Positions 12,357-24,560 of a DNA stretch of 64,000 nt are shown one piece after another; the stretch's first letter is position 1; each line of letters begins with the position of its first letter. Source of the DNA: Ptychodera flava. Its lineage: Eukaryota > Hemichordata > Enteropneusta > Ptychoderidae. The DNA is taken from positions 8,337,304 to 8,401,303 of the forward strand of contig NC_091932.1 in NCBI RefSeq assembly GCF_041260155.1, given 5' to 3'. Position numbers and translations under genes: made by a program. A model generated the notes under the pieces. The model ran no database searches. It was not told where the DNA came from and saw only the letters and a list, made by a program, of their open reading frames with translations.

Positions 12357-12750
12357 GGAATTTGTAGCGGTGTACATATTGACAATCGTGTAATCTGACA
12401 TATTGCTGTGAGAAGTTCCGTGCGCAAATATTTACCGCTGGGGCAGTATACAGCAAGTCTCCGAAATGTACTCCCAGTCACGACCTCTACCTCCAACGGT
12501 TTCATCGGCGACCTTTCTGACGCTATCGTTTACCTCAGAACTATTTCGGTCTTACATACAAAAAATCATCAATTCCTTCAAAGTCGAAAGTGCATCCGAG
12601 AATCGCCTGAATTTTGGTCCAATTTATTTGCTGGTCCTTTAGCAATATGGTGTACCGTACAGTCCCTGGACGGACCGTTGGTGTGCAGCGTATATCCCCG
12701 TGCGAAGGACGGAAGCAATTAATTTGGCACTAAGATGCGTTACGATATTA

Positions 12751-13954
12751 GCAGTAATTTGTAATACTTTCGTAATTTGTAATACTGCAGTAAATTGTAA
12801 TAAACTTTGGAGTAATTTGTAATAATTGAACTAGCGCAATTTGTAATAAAATTTGGAATAATTTGTAATAACAATCACTGCAGTGATTTGTAATAAAATT
12901 TGGAGTAAATTGTAATTAGGCTTTTTTGATGAACCAATCTCTAATTTGAATGGTGGTACTAGTCAGTGAGCAGACGCTGATTACATATCCTTTTATTTCG
13001 AGCAAACATGTTTTCTTTTAATCATGTTTTAGCAAAGTTTTAACATGTAAAAGGAACAGATGGATTTTCAGGTAACAGACAGCGTTCTATCTATCTAGCA
13101 ATCGTAGGGGGCGCCCTTCTATCCATCCCTGAGAACCGAATCATCAACAAGTACTGTTTATAAAGCGTTTTCAATAAACTTAAATTGACACCATTCTGAA
13201 GCAATGACGATCGCGTGATCAACTACTTCAATTACATTCGTAAGTAACTTACTGGGGACAGCCTACCTAAACCTAACCCAGCTTCAAATTGACTACATCA
13301 TTAGGGTTCGGTCAATAGTGTAACTGTATTATTTCTTCAAATATACTAAAACAAAGATAATTTTGAATACTTATATGCACGGCTATAGCAAACTAAGGTT
13401 TCCTTCGAATGAATCAAGGAGTTCATTGGTTATGTTGTATACCTGGCGTTTTTATATATGAGTCAGCTACTATCGCTCTAGATATAAAACATAATCAATG
13501 AAGTCATTGATTCTTTCGATAGGAAGTTTAGTGTGCTATAGCCCCGCTTAAACTATTTAAAAGTTTCGGTTCTCAGGGAAGGATGGCAGGGCGCCCCCTA
13601 CCGTGGATAGATAGATAGAAGGCCGTCTGTTACCTGAAAATCCATCTATTCCTTTTACATGTTAAAACTTTGCTAAAACATGATTAAAAGAAAACATGTT
13701 TGCTCGAAATAAAAGGATATGTAATTAGCGTCTGCTCACTGACGAGTACCACCATTCAAATTAGAGATTGGTTCATCAAAAAAGCGTTATTACAATTTAC
13801 TCCAAATTTTATTACAAATCACTGCAGTGATTGTTATTACAAATTATTCCAAATTTTATTACAAATTGCGCTGGTTCAATTATTACAAATTACTCCAAAG
13901 TTTATTACAATTTACTGCAGTATTACAAATTACGAAATTATTACAAATTACTGC
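12751..13954. mobile_element. 1.2-kb fold-back element with TAATTTGTAATA subterminal repeats
   Basis: The ends GCAGTAATTTGTAATA and TATTACAAATTACTGC start inverted arms of about 390 bases (12,751-13,140 and 13,565-13,954) around a ~425-base loop. The outer ~150 bases of each arm are a run of TAATTTGTAATA-like motifs, the kind of array that could bind a transposase. It is present only in the right unit. There is no gene inside and no clear target duplication. Confidence 0.85.
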
Positions 13955-16027
13955 TCTACAAGGTGTAAAAGTTTCTTACTCTTCCTTTCGAAGAAATCAA
14001 TAGTTTTTGTTCTCTGTTGTCACAGTTGCTAGTGTTACTGTGTGAGGTTTGTGAATTTTTACTGGAAATTTCAGACCATTGTTACTGTCTATGCTTTGAC
14101 CATGGTGGTTTCACTGTCTATGCTGATACATAGGTTTTGTGAATACATTTGTAAGATTTTATCATCTCGCTTTTACCACCATGGTTTTGTCTGATAAAAA
14201 AATATGAATATCTGCTCAAGGGTGGTCGACATCTACTGCTCTGGAGGTGAGCTTCCAAGAACCATTGACATACCACATGGTACCAAGTTGGAATGTCCAT
14301 GCCTTAATATAATCAGGCAAATTGATGTTTTACAGTGTAGGAGGCTGTTTACAAAGAGTCAATCGTAAAGATAACTTAGGCCGATGTCTCTCTAGATTTA
14401 ACACACTGATATAAAGGTAAACATGGAGGTAAGAAAGATGTAAACACGATTTGAACTCAGTTGGGATAATTTGATTTTCATATTTTGCAAATTTCTCAAA
14501 AGTGTTAGGTGTCATATAGCTGAATGTTGCAATATTGCAAATTACTCATAAAAACAAGTGTGTAATGTAAAAAGAAAAGCAGATGAGACAACATTTGTAC
14601 ATTAAATTGACATTACTTCACCATCCAATTATCCCGAATTAGTTCCAATCGTGTTTGTAACTGGGAGAACCCTCTGTTTTTCGAGACATCCAAAAACAAA
14701 AGTACAGCCCCAAAATCATGAAATTGGAATTCTTACAGACGACGGCTGTTTACATGTGATTGTAATGATTTACTTACGTCACGAACACAAATCACAGATT
14801 TGCTTGAATGAAGTGTAGGACCGTGCTAGATAAGGCACGGATAGAAGGTGTCAATTCATCCTGTTTAATATGTAAGGTCCAAGACATATTTTACCGGCCA
14901 CAGTCATCGGTGTCTGCGGTCCTATAAGGTCCGCTTACAGCTGATTGGCTAGATCCTAGGTCTCATCATCATATCGTGATTTGAGTACCAGTATCAATAT
15001 CAATGTCAGTAAACATCGTTTGTCCGCACTTAATGCAAATTAAAGTTGTTGGTTGTTTTCCAATATATTTTTAATTGACTAACCGGTAGCTGCATTGTAT
15101 GTTAATTAACACATTGGCAATGATACGGATTTAATGAAAGAAACGCCGGTAATGATACATGAGTTAACAAAAGAAAGACCTTTTCAAAAATTTTATTATG
15201 ATTTGTCATAATTATTTTATCTTACTATATAGAGCTAAACACAGGAATAGCGGCCATTTGAATTTCGGACATCGGGAAATGTTATGTTATTTGTTTCTCT
15301 AGTACCATAATTTGTATAATGACCCCTTATTTTTCTTCTTTACTTGGTAAGCAAATGGTTAGAAGTTTTCATTCAGAAAAGTTACGCTAAAGTTTAAGTC
15401 CTAAAATTTCGAGGCACATATTGCCTTAAGGCAAAACGTATATGGTTTGAAGTCAATTCAGAAGATAGTTGTTGCACAGACGAATTGACGTCCATCATAG
15501 AATTGGCTTCGTATGGATTTATGACAAGGGGTTACTTTTTTGCTGGCTCGGAATCATTGATCTTCAATGTCATTTATACGGTAGAACACTGCAAGGCTAT
15601 TAAGGGCTTTGCAAGCTTGCAGCAGATCGAACCCTATTCAGATTTTATACGTCTGTGATATTTTCTCGGTTCCCAGGACGACAAGCAAGAAATGATTAAG
15701 CACGCTATCGTTACACTGGAATGAAGAAGCGAACATAGTTGCAAGTTTGGAGGGTTCAAATGCATCTTACGAAAAAGTTATGCAGATAATAGCTTACATA
15801 GTAACTGCATGGCAAAGTAAGAACTTATTATATGAGCAAAAGCGATTTCACGGCTTTTTCTTGTGTTCGTTGATCCATGAAGGAATCATTAAACGTTTCA
15901 CACTATTATGTATCTACACTACAGGTTCACATTTCACTGAGTCTCTGAATATGTGACGATGTGTTCTTGTTCATGATTAACATGAAGCCTTCAGTCGGAT
16001 ACCATAGCATCGGTTCAGAGGTCACGT
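13955..16027. other. 3' flank of receptor copy 2, no gene supported
   Basis: Bases 13,965-14,950 match 410-1,160 of the left unit apart from the MITE at 14,443. From ~14,960 to 15,960 there is no match and no recognisable gene. From ~15,980 homology returns just before the last receptor exon. Confidence 0.5.
14443..14655. mobile_element. 213-bp MITE with AACACGAT ends (copy b)
   Basis: Same family as 3,596-3,808 and 22,222-22,433. The left unit around 870-890 continues through the flanking sequence without it, so an empty site is present in the window and the insertion post-dates the duplication or was lost on the left. Confidence 0.75.
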
Positions 16028-16032
16028 TTATT
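16027..16032 (-). terminator. Candidate poly(A) signal overlapping the stop codon, copy 2
   Basis: AATAAA on the minus strand includes the TAA stop at 16,030-16,028, although the flanking codon differs from copy 1 (AAA TAA versus GAA TAA). It is kept in both copies; whether it is used is unknown. Confidence 0.35.
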
Positions 16033-19000
16033 TCAAAGACGTTATTTCTTGATACGGAGATGATTCGATAGCGTCCTCCATCGTGTTACCAACATTCTTA
16101 CTGACGGTAGAACCTTCCTGAGTGGAATTCAATGATTCATATGTACTTTGAGTAACCTCATTCAGTTGAAGTGATGTATACGAAGAATCTTCTACTTCTG
16201 CGTCCACGGATCTTTTAGTGTCTTCTACCTCCTTGCCTCGTTTCGTTGTCTGGCGCCTGTTCGATAAAGCAACATTACATATATCATTGTACATTTTACT
16301 TAATGATGTAAGAAATACCTGGGGAGACAATTTGCATAATTGACTAAGATTACCTCAGAGTTGTTCGATTACTAACAATATTCCTAACGTAAACAGGACG
16401 CATCTTCTCACACAAACTTAAAGATTAATTAACACTGAAACGAAAGAAAGGTAAACATTTTTCGCGCGTAGAAAACTTTTTAGAAATTCAAAAGTCATGT
16501 AAAGTCACCGAATTCTTATGTAACAAGTCCTCTTTTTTACAATGACGGTGTCCACGGTAACGTTCAATTAAGTTGGCTTCACACAGATGTTCATTTGTCT
16601 TCTTGACTGTTCACCGTTTACAGTTGATAGGTTTCTCTTCAACTGGCTGGCTTTTTCTCTCAAAAAGTCTTCTCCCACTTGGTTCTGGACAATGTTGACT
16701 CTTATAGTTCGGCACGCACGACATTTTCTGATCCAGTATCATCTTAAGTTGGTAAACAAATTTCATGGCATTGTCAACCACTTGGTAGCATGTCGGGGCC
16801 AGCAAGACCGGTGTTCCGATGTGGAAGGGTATAAAGAAGACTGGAGGCAGCGAGTACAATAAATCTAAAATGCTACTTTATTCCATTAAACACTACAATA
16901 AAGTATATAGGCTGAATACCAGCTAGAGACACACTCCTTCGAGACTGTCACGTGGTTCCTAGACAGATATACATGGCTCCATAAATAATAACGACAGCTC
17001 ATGCGTAATAATGACATAGAATAATATCACATCAAATTTTGAACAACGACTAATAATTTTTTTGCTCCAGTTATTTGAAAAGCTTTAGTCTCACCTCTTG
17101 TAAACAATCTTGATAATGACCGCAGTGATTGATGTGACTGCAAGTGACACTATGACACCGATTACGAATCCAACTGAAACAAAACGTGCAACATTTCTGA
17201 ATTGTAAAATAAGTTATTTCTGATGAATGAAAAGGAAAAGGGGAAAGATTGAGGGTAGCGTCGAACATTAATAATCATATCCTATATTTGACACGGTATT
17301 CTTGTTTATTAAAAGTAACATTCATCAATAAAACAATAAACAAATATTTGATATAGAGTAAAGGCAGGAATGAGTTTAAACCATTGTGTTCACGACTTAC
17401 TCGCCAGCTGTCCACTACAATTACAAGATTGATAGGGTTTGGTAGGACATTGTTGAAACATCTCAGGCTGTATAGTGGTCTCTTTTGACGTTGGTGACTG
17501 TGATGACGTTTTACGCGCATTAACCCCAGTGGCAGATATTGTAGTCTCTTTTGACGTTGGTGACTGTGATGTTATTTTACGCGTATTCATCTCGGTGGCA
17601 GATATTGTGGTCTCTTTTAATGTTTCTGACTGCACTGTTATTTGACGAGTATTAACTTCCGTAGCAGATATTGTGGATGTTGCTGGTAGAGTCTGCGTCG
17701 TTAAAACTGCAACAACAGCTAAAGTATGCGACGATTATTTGAACGTTTAGATTGCCAGAGACAATTTTAGTGACCATTGTTAAGATATGAAGCTTGAGAA
17801 ATAGTATTTTACAATACTATCTCAATAATTCATTGGATTGTTTGCTATGCCAACTGAAAATTTTGTTTGTGAAAATTGCTTTCCTCCGTATTCGCTCAAA
17901 TTGCACGAGTTGTTCTTACATAACTAAACTGTACGGAGTCCAAACCTTGAATTGTTGTACAAAGCCATTGTAAGGAAGCTACCTACTGTCGTGAAACTCT
18001 TACGAGGATAGATTGAACAGCTAATCAATTTCCCAAATTCGATTTCTTATTCTTACCCTCATACTGCAGTACAAATCCAAGATCATTGCCTGTATCGTCG
18101 GTAATCATCTCAATGCGAAGAGTATTTGATGAACTGTATAGTGGCTGTGATAGTGAATAACCAGTAAAAGTACTGATAGTAGAGCTATGATCTTCTATCC
18201 CATCCTTCACAATCACCATGTCATTGCCTTGTAATCTCAGCATAAGAGTGGTTAGCTTTACTATGTGTACAGGATCCACTGTTATTGTCCAAGTACACGA
18301 TTGATCGTTGGTATAGTTACCGGGGAAATTTGGTGAATATATGTATCCACTGGAATCAGTGTAGTTACCGCCACAGGCACCGAAAGATGCTGTAAATGCA
18401 ATAATATTCATCATTGTTGAATTGAAGATTTCGGCATGAGCGATATATTTGGGGCATGTTGAATAAAGCGCGACGTTAACCCATAAACGTTTCCGTCGGT
18501 TGTTACTTACTGTTATAAACATCGAATTGCCAATCTCCTCCACAGCCTTGTACGTGTGGCGATGTTCCAGTATCACCAGGACACTGCTGTGTGTTGTATT
18601 GCACAGCCTGTGTGTCAGGCAGTATTGGTAATCCTGGAATAGCCTCTCCATAACGCCAGTAATCAACAGAGTCATCACCACAGTAACACTCATCGCCACT
18701 TTCCAGTACGGCTATTGTCTTTCCTTGATCCCGACATGCTCTGATACACCGCTGTATTGTGACGTCATTCTTGGGTATCGGCCATGGCATGGCTAGGGGA
18801 AATATTCTGTCATAACTGTTCTTATACCGACCGAAAAAACCCGGATCTGAAAAAGATAAACAGACTCTGACTTACGTCTTCTTGAAAGAATGATACATAA
18901 TGACGTCTAAATCTGTCTTTCAATTTTCACTAAAGTGTTGAGTTCTTCACTATATTTAATATAGTTTCTTACTTCGTTAACTGCGGAATCCCGACTCAAA

Positions 19001-22000
19001 GATACATGACACTGTCATTGATAAGTCTGGCCCTCCATCTGTCTTTCTAAGAAACATTCACCAAAGAACGGTCTGTGCTACACAACAGACAGTATCCCCA
19101 AGTATATCGGTTAACGAGATAACAACCAGACAATCATTGAAATCACCGTGAAGCGGAAAGATGGTCATGAAATTTGAATCGGCAATATAACAAATAATGT
19201 AAACTAATCATTTCAACTATATTGGTCGCATATGAGAGAATTGAAGTCTGTACAGAACGCGAAACCGTCATATATGGTAAACCAATGTGACCAAAATCAG
19301 TAATTTCTAACAGAGGCAGTAGTAAAGTTGCTTTGTTACTGGTTAAAGCTTCCATTCCAAAATAGTTTCCTTCTTGTAAAAAGTCAAAGATCGTCCATTC
19401 ACGGTGGTTTTAAATAAGACTTTTCATTATTCACAACCAGAGCGATTTTCACGCACAGAGTGAGCTGTTTACTAATGACTTAACAAAGTGCTTGTCAAAG
19501 TGACATAAATCAACTTAGGGGCTGTCGATAATAAAAGCTGACGCGCGAAACGTAATTCTTTCGTTTAGGGCTGAGGGGGTAAAAGCTGATTTCGTTTTGT
19601 GTGCGTCAAAATCGCATAAGGATTTTCTATTGTTTTCGAAGTGCGACTTTGCAGCGAGAACGCAAAACTACCTTCGCGTTCATCGAGAACAGAATGACCA
19701 CAAAATACGGAGACGGAAAAGACAACGAAAAGACATGAATGTGAAATAAAACTTGTATGCTTTTTCAACGTGAAACATGTATGTAAAACATTTTCCTACG
19801 TCCTAAATACATTAAAATGTTCTGTCTAAAAAAGTGAAACGCGTAAAGTGGAGGTTTATTAATTAATGTGCCCTTCCGGTATTTTTTCATGGGCGTGCGG
19901 ATCGGAGAGGTGTGTGTGGGTTTGTCAGAAACAACATCATAATACGAAATTGATTTCGCATAAGAACTTTCGTTTTGAGGGGGGGGGGGTTCAAGTAAAA
20001 CGAAGGAATTACGTTTCTTGTGCGACAGCTTTTATTATCGACGGCCCCTTACAGTATAAATGTTTTTAACTAAAAACCTCTGTCCACTAATATCAGCAAC
20101 TTTTTCCCTAACTGCCAGCAGTTTATGTGTACTGATTGCAAAACCATTCGTACAACTACAACACACTCCTTTAGCTATTTAAACAATGAACATAAAAATA
20201 AATTCTTTCAGCGAATAGATGACTTCCCCATTGCCGATGCGATATTGCCCCGGCATGGATATGGTGCCCCCATTTTTGTTGCAACAGCGCATTATGAAAC
20301 ACGCAAACCGTCTAAACATTTCTAATTTGAGAATAATAACAAGTAGCTACGCACTTGAAAAGTAACATCGTAAATAATATTAGTTATTTTAAACAATGAA
20401 CAAGAATATAAGGTATTGTGGGTAAATACCCAATCTTAGTCACATTGTTATTGTCTTTTAGCATGAATATCTTTACTATAAAAGTAATGTCGCTTTACCA
20501 AGTCAAGCATTTCGTCGGTTGAAGTTCCTTTATGAGTGCAATAACAAGCAAGGTACATATCATTTGGTGAGTGACGTAATATAAACAGAATTTTACAGTT
20601 GTTTAAATATTCAACTATGAATATAATGTGACAAGACACTAATGTTTTGGATATCAAGCTGAAAGGTGACTGTTTCTGCCCTTATAATGACACCCGCTAA
20701 TGTATTTTGGGTTCCGCTTATTTAGTTTTTGCTCAGTCATTTAACGTCTAAGTTTACAAAAAGGAAAATCATGTAAAAAACGTATTCATTGTACATTTTG
20801 CTTGACTCATTGGTAGATGTACCCGTGCTGCAGTATATTTTTATTCTTTTCCTCGAATCGAATTTTGACTGTGACGACTCAGCAGAAACTGAATGAGCGA
20901 AACCCAAAATTCATGGGAGTGTGTTAACTATGTATAACTGTTGCTGAATGAATTTCATTGTTGGTTAATTTAACGAACTAACACAATGTAATAATAAATG
21001 AAGCATTTGAAGCGTTTGACACTATCTGCTGAATGAAAGCATTCTATCATGGTTGATACATCAAATAACAATCCTGCAGGTTAATTCTGTATGTAATCTT
21101 AATCTGTAAGGAATCTATTTATCCACATATTGAAATAGTAACTAAATAAAATCAATTCAACTCACAGTAACACGTGATTCCTGCATGGTAATTGTCATCA
21201 CACTGACAATCATGTCCGTTGTTGTCCCAATCTATGGTACAGTCTTCTAACGATTCTGACATGATAGGACATCTGACGTCACAAACAGAAGACTGCAGAT
21301 CACTTCTACCAAATTCACTGTTAGACCATTCCCACATCACAGTGAAATAACCTGTTTTTGAACAAGAGCGTCAAAGTGTAATCTATAAGGCATTCGTTGT
21401 GTTAAAAGACGATTAAGCCTGTAATACTTGCAAAGTCATTTCATGCCTTTAAACAGTATTTTGCCGACGATTTCCATTTCCAAATTTTACTGATCACTTG
21501 CTTACTATCAGTGACAAAGTTGCATTAAATAGTGCTTGCAAACAACAATTTACGTCATTTGCCAGTCATTAAAATCTTACATACGGGACATGTCCTTTTT
21601 AGAAACAATTAAACCAGGATGTCTATTTAATATTTCTGCAAGTTCTGTCATACAAACTATTACGAGGTAGATGTTGTCCATAACAATAATCTAACTTTAG
21701 TTTCACGTGAATTTAGTGATTGGAACGTCGGCAACGACGAGAACAGTGATTTTAGTAACTTTCATTGGGACAATAGCAGGTACCCACAGATTACTATGTG
21801 TCAAACATTTCATGGACTGTTGCACACATTTTGTGTGTAAGCTTACATTTTTTGTACTTCATGAAATCTAATTTTGGAAATAAACTTAAAAATGTTTATC
21901 TTACCCAACTGTTTACACACAGCCCTTGCTACTGTTAGGTCCCATCCTGCACCAGTTCCACACATATATCTCCATGAGTTCTCTCCATCTCGTCTTACTT

Positions 22001-23149
22001 CAACTCTTCCTTCAAATGGCGTCCGACCACCAGTCAGCCGTACCTCAACTTAAAAAAAAAATTAAACTCGTTGTTGCTGATTGAAAACGTCATTTGAAAA
22101 ATTGATCATCTTTTTATCACAGGGCTAGTGTTACTGTATTAGAGAATACATTTCAAATAATTCAAGCTGATACGAATGGTGGACTGTGCCATTTTCTATT
22201 TCCATACAGTCTAGCAATGGCAACACGATTGGAACTAATTTGGGATAATTGGATGGTGATGTAATGTTGATTTAAACTACAAATGTAATCTCATCTGCTT
22301 TTCTTTTACATTACACACTCGTTTTTATGAGTAATTTGCGATGTTGCAACATTCAGCTATATGGCATCTATCACTTTTGAGATACTTGAAAAATATGAAA
22401 ATCCAACTATCCGAAATTGGTTTCAATCGTGTTCAGCGTATACTTATGGTCTTTTACGGTCCTAACAAAATATTATGTACCCCTACCAGTGACAGATCTG
22501 CATACATTATGTGATGTGAAAAATGATTTTAAATTGAAATTGTTCATGGATGATTATAAATTTCCAGATTCCACTGTGCCCTCGTGCTTACACACTCGAT
22601 TGCACTTTGACAAGTTAGGTTTGAGATTTGGCATCACCTACTGTTAGAGCGTGGTTTGAGCTGACACTAACGTATTCAGTGAGTTCTCTGGCAACACAAC
22701 ATAACGCCAAGAAATGGCCCCTACGTTTCTCGTTATTTCACAACTGATGAGAGACAATTTTGTCTGAATATTCTTCTATAATTGATCCATTCAGATTTCA
22801 CATAACTATATGATACATCCAGTTCCAATTATCAAGCAAAGACACTTTGTTATGTAGTGTTTTAATTGTCTGGTCACAAACCGTCACTTTGCCGTACAGA
22901 AAATTAGACAAGCCATGCTACCGTCATAACACAACCTGTATGTACATTTTGAAAGCCTAGGGTGGCTTACACTGTCTGAACATTTCTACTTCCTGGTATC
23001 TTACCGATAATTTTCTTCCTGAAAGAACCGGCGAATCTTTTCCAGTAAATTCTGGCAAAGCTTGACTTACCTTGCTGACTAAATGACGCCAACAAAAGTT
23101 TAAAAGCAATAATCAACACAAAGCGAACGATGAACAATGATTGACCCAT
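16028..23149 (-). CDS. Type I membrane receptor, SRCR-WSC-CUB with Tyr-motif tail (copy 2)
   Basis: The eight-exon model is 23149-23071, 22048-21905, 21351-21166, 18846-18511, 18389-18057, 17706-17401, 17173-17095 and 16256-16028. All exons are in phase, giving 563 residues. The signal peptide (1-26) nearly matches copy 1. Residues 27-136 form an SRCR domain split over two exons: VRLTGGRTPFEGRVEV, then GWDLTVARAVCKQLG, then SLEDC with further cysteines. Residues 137-248 are WSC and 249-359 are CUB. The stalk (360-461) has three ~20-residue Thr/Ser repeats (SATE.N.R...SQSPTSKETT pattern) suited to O-glycosylation. The membrane span is 462-485. The tail repeats YTSL (514), YESL (527) and YQEI (556). 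All extracellular junctions are phase 1, typical of shuffled domain exons. SRCR suggests scavenger or immune recognition; no ligand can be named. An in-frame ATG 24 bases upstream exists, but the downstream ATG matches copy 1. Confidence 0.87.
19518..20048. mobile_element. 531-bp PIF/Harbinger-like MITE, TTA target duplication
   Basis: Imperfect inverted ends of ~50 bases start GGGGCTGTCGATAATAAAAG on the left and end with the complement on the right. They are flanked by TTA at 19,515-19,517 and 20,049-20,051. A 3-bp TWA target duplication is characteristic of PIF/Harbinger. There is no transposase. It lies in the WSC-SRCR intron of receptor copy 2 and is related to 27,320-27,865. Confidence 0.8.
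22222..22433. mobile_element. 212-bp MITE with AACACGATTGG ends (copy c)
   Basis: The inverted ends (AACACGATTGGAAC on the left, its diverged complement on the right) extend about 30 bases. It lies in the intron between the signal-peptide exon and the first SRCR exon of receptor copy 2, in inverted orientation relative to copy b. Confidence 0.75.
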
Positions 23150-24560
23150 GGCTGGGACTAAGATATCATGCAATACAGGCTGTGTAGACTCCTATACACC
23201 TCGTTGTGTAGTTTACTATTCCTTTTATTGTTTGAGGTCACGCAGTTTTATTGGCAAGAGGTCATGCGTCATTAGCATATGAACACAGGTCATTCAGGTT
23301 ACGTCCTGCAATATGCCAAACTGGGTAGCTTAGCAACATGGAAAGCGGCTATATTGAGCGATTTATAAAGACAAAGCTACACACAGAAAATGTTATACAA
23401 ACTTAATTGGCTATTATTTTTCATGACAAACTGACCAATACATAATGTAATTCATAGCCTATGATCAATTACAGCTGCATTTCGTTTTCTATCATCAGCC
23501 TTCCATTTAATTCGTCTGTTCTCAATGTGTTTACCTCTTAAGTTTGCAAGGTCTGCAAAGAGACTTGTTAGACTTCAACTGTGACTTGTTTATGATGTTA
23601 TCATGATCGAGACGAGATGATCTCAGATCTGTTCAAAGGATATAGAACACTCGGGTGATTTCAATCGAACACTTTGATAATGTAGCGAACGAAATTTCTA
23701 TCCATCACTTAAGTTTTGATTTCATCACAATTTATAATTTTTTAGTTTTAGGACGTCAGTTTTGACGTCTCTGTCATTCAATGTGAAAGATAAAGAGATA
23801 ATGTGAACTGGTTGCTACTTCTGTTTATATAAACATCTTTTGATTGCAAGTACATGAAAATAAAGCTAGTGGAATAATGAGTTCAGTATATCTACAATTT
23901 GTGCACTAACAAGTCGAATGTTTTAATAGCAGATGTTTGTATTTGAGAATATTTCTTGCGGCATAGGCTAGACTGCTGCCGCTACAGTCCAAGGAAACGT
24001 GTCAATACATACATACAGTTTTCAAGGTGGGTTCCCTCTGTCGCTGTAACCGCGCTGTTTCGGTACTTAAACATTAGTAAAGGCAGTGAAGACGTTCGCT
24101 CCATACGCAGACTTGCCATACCCTGACATATATGCTCAGATAACCCCCACTAATGGTTTACAGTTCCTAATGCTGGCAAACACTTTTTATTTGAGCGAAG
24201 GAGCGCTGCCTTCATAGTGATGCAGCACACTATTCAACTGCCACATGTCGTCACCGCCTATTTTGTTGTTTACATCACGGTCGTACTGGAACCGGTTCAA
24301 GCGCCCTATAAACGTGTTCAAATCTGGTAATTCTTTCTCCTGGGTCATATACATATTATAGACACAATTATCTATAACAACTTATTCAAACATTATGATT
24401 TACTACTTACAGAGTTCACTTCTAGCAGCTGCAGAGTGCAGATGCAAAATTGACGGTCACCGCTCACTGTCTGGCTACATTGTATAGCGCCATTTTGGTG
24501 GCTAAGAGATACGCTTTTGTTTTCATAAAACTTACATGTTACATAAACAAAATTGAAGTT

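Larger units (their letters stand above)
12357..24560. repeat. Right unit of the ~12.3-kb tandem segmental duplication
   Basis: This is head-to-tail with the left unit. It holds the second receptor gene plus insertions missing from the left copy (fold-back element at 12,751-13,954, small element at 14,443-14,655, Harbinger-like element at 19,518-20,048). After ~24,560 the sequence does not restart with the motif found at 1 and 12,357, so this looks like the last unit on this side. Confidence 0.85.

Noticed and set aside
12131-12505. 124-codon minus-strand frame across the junction of the two duplication units
   Set aside because: It joins the end of one unit to the start of the next, has no recognisable domain, and the equivalent frame is not kept at the other unit ends.
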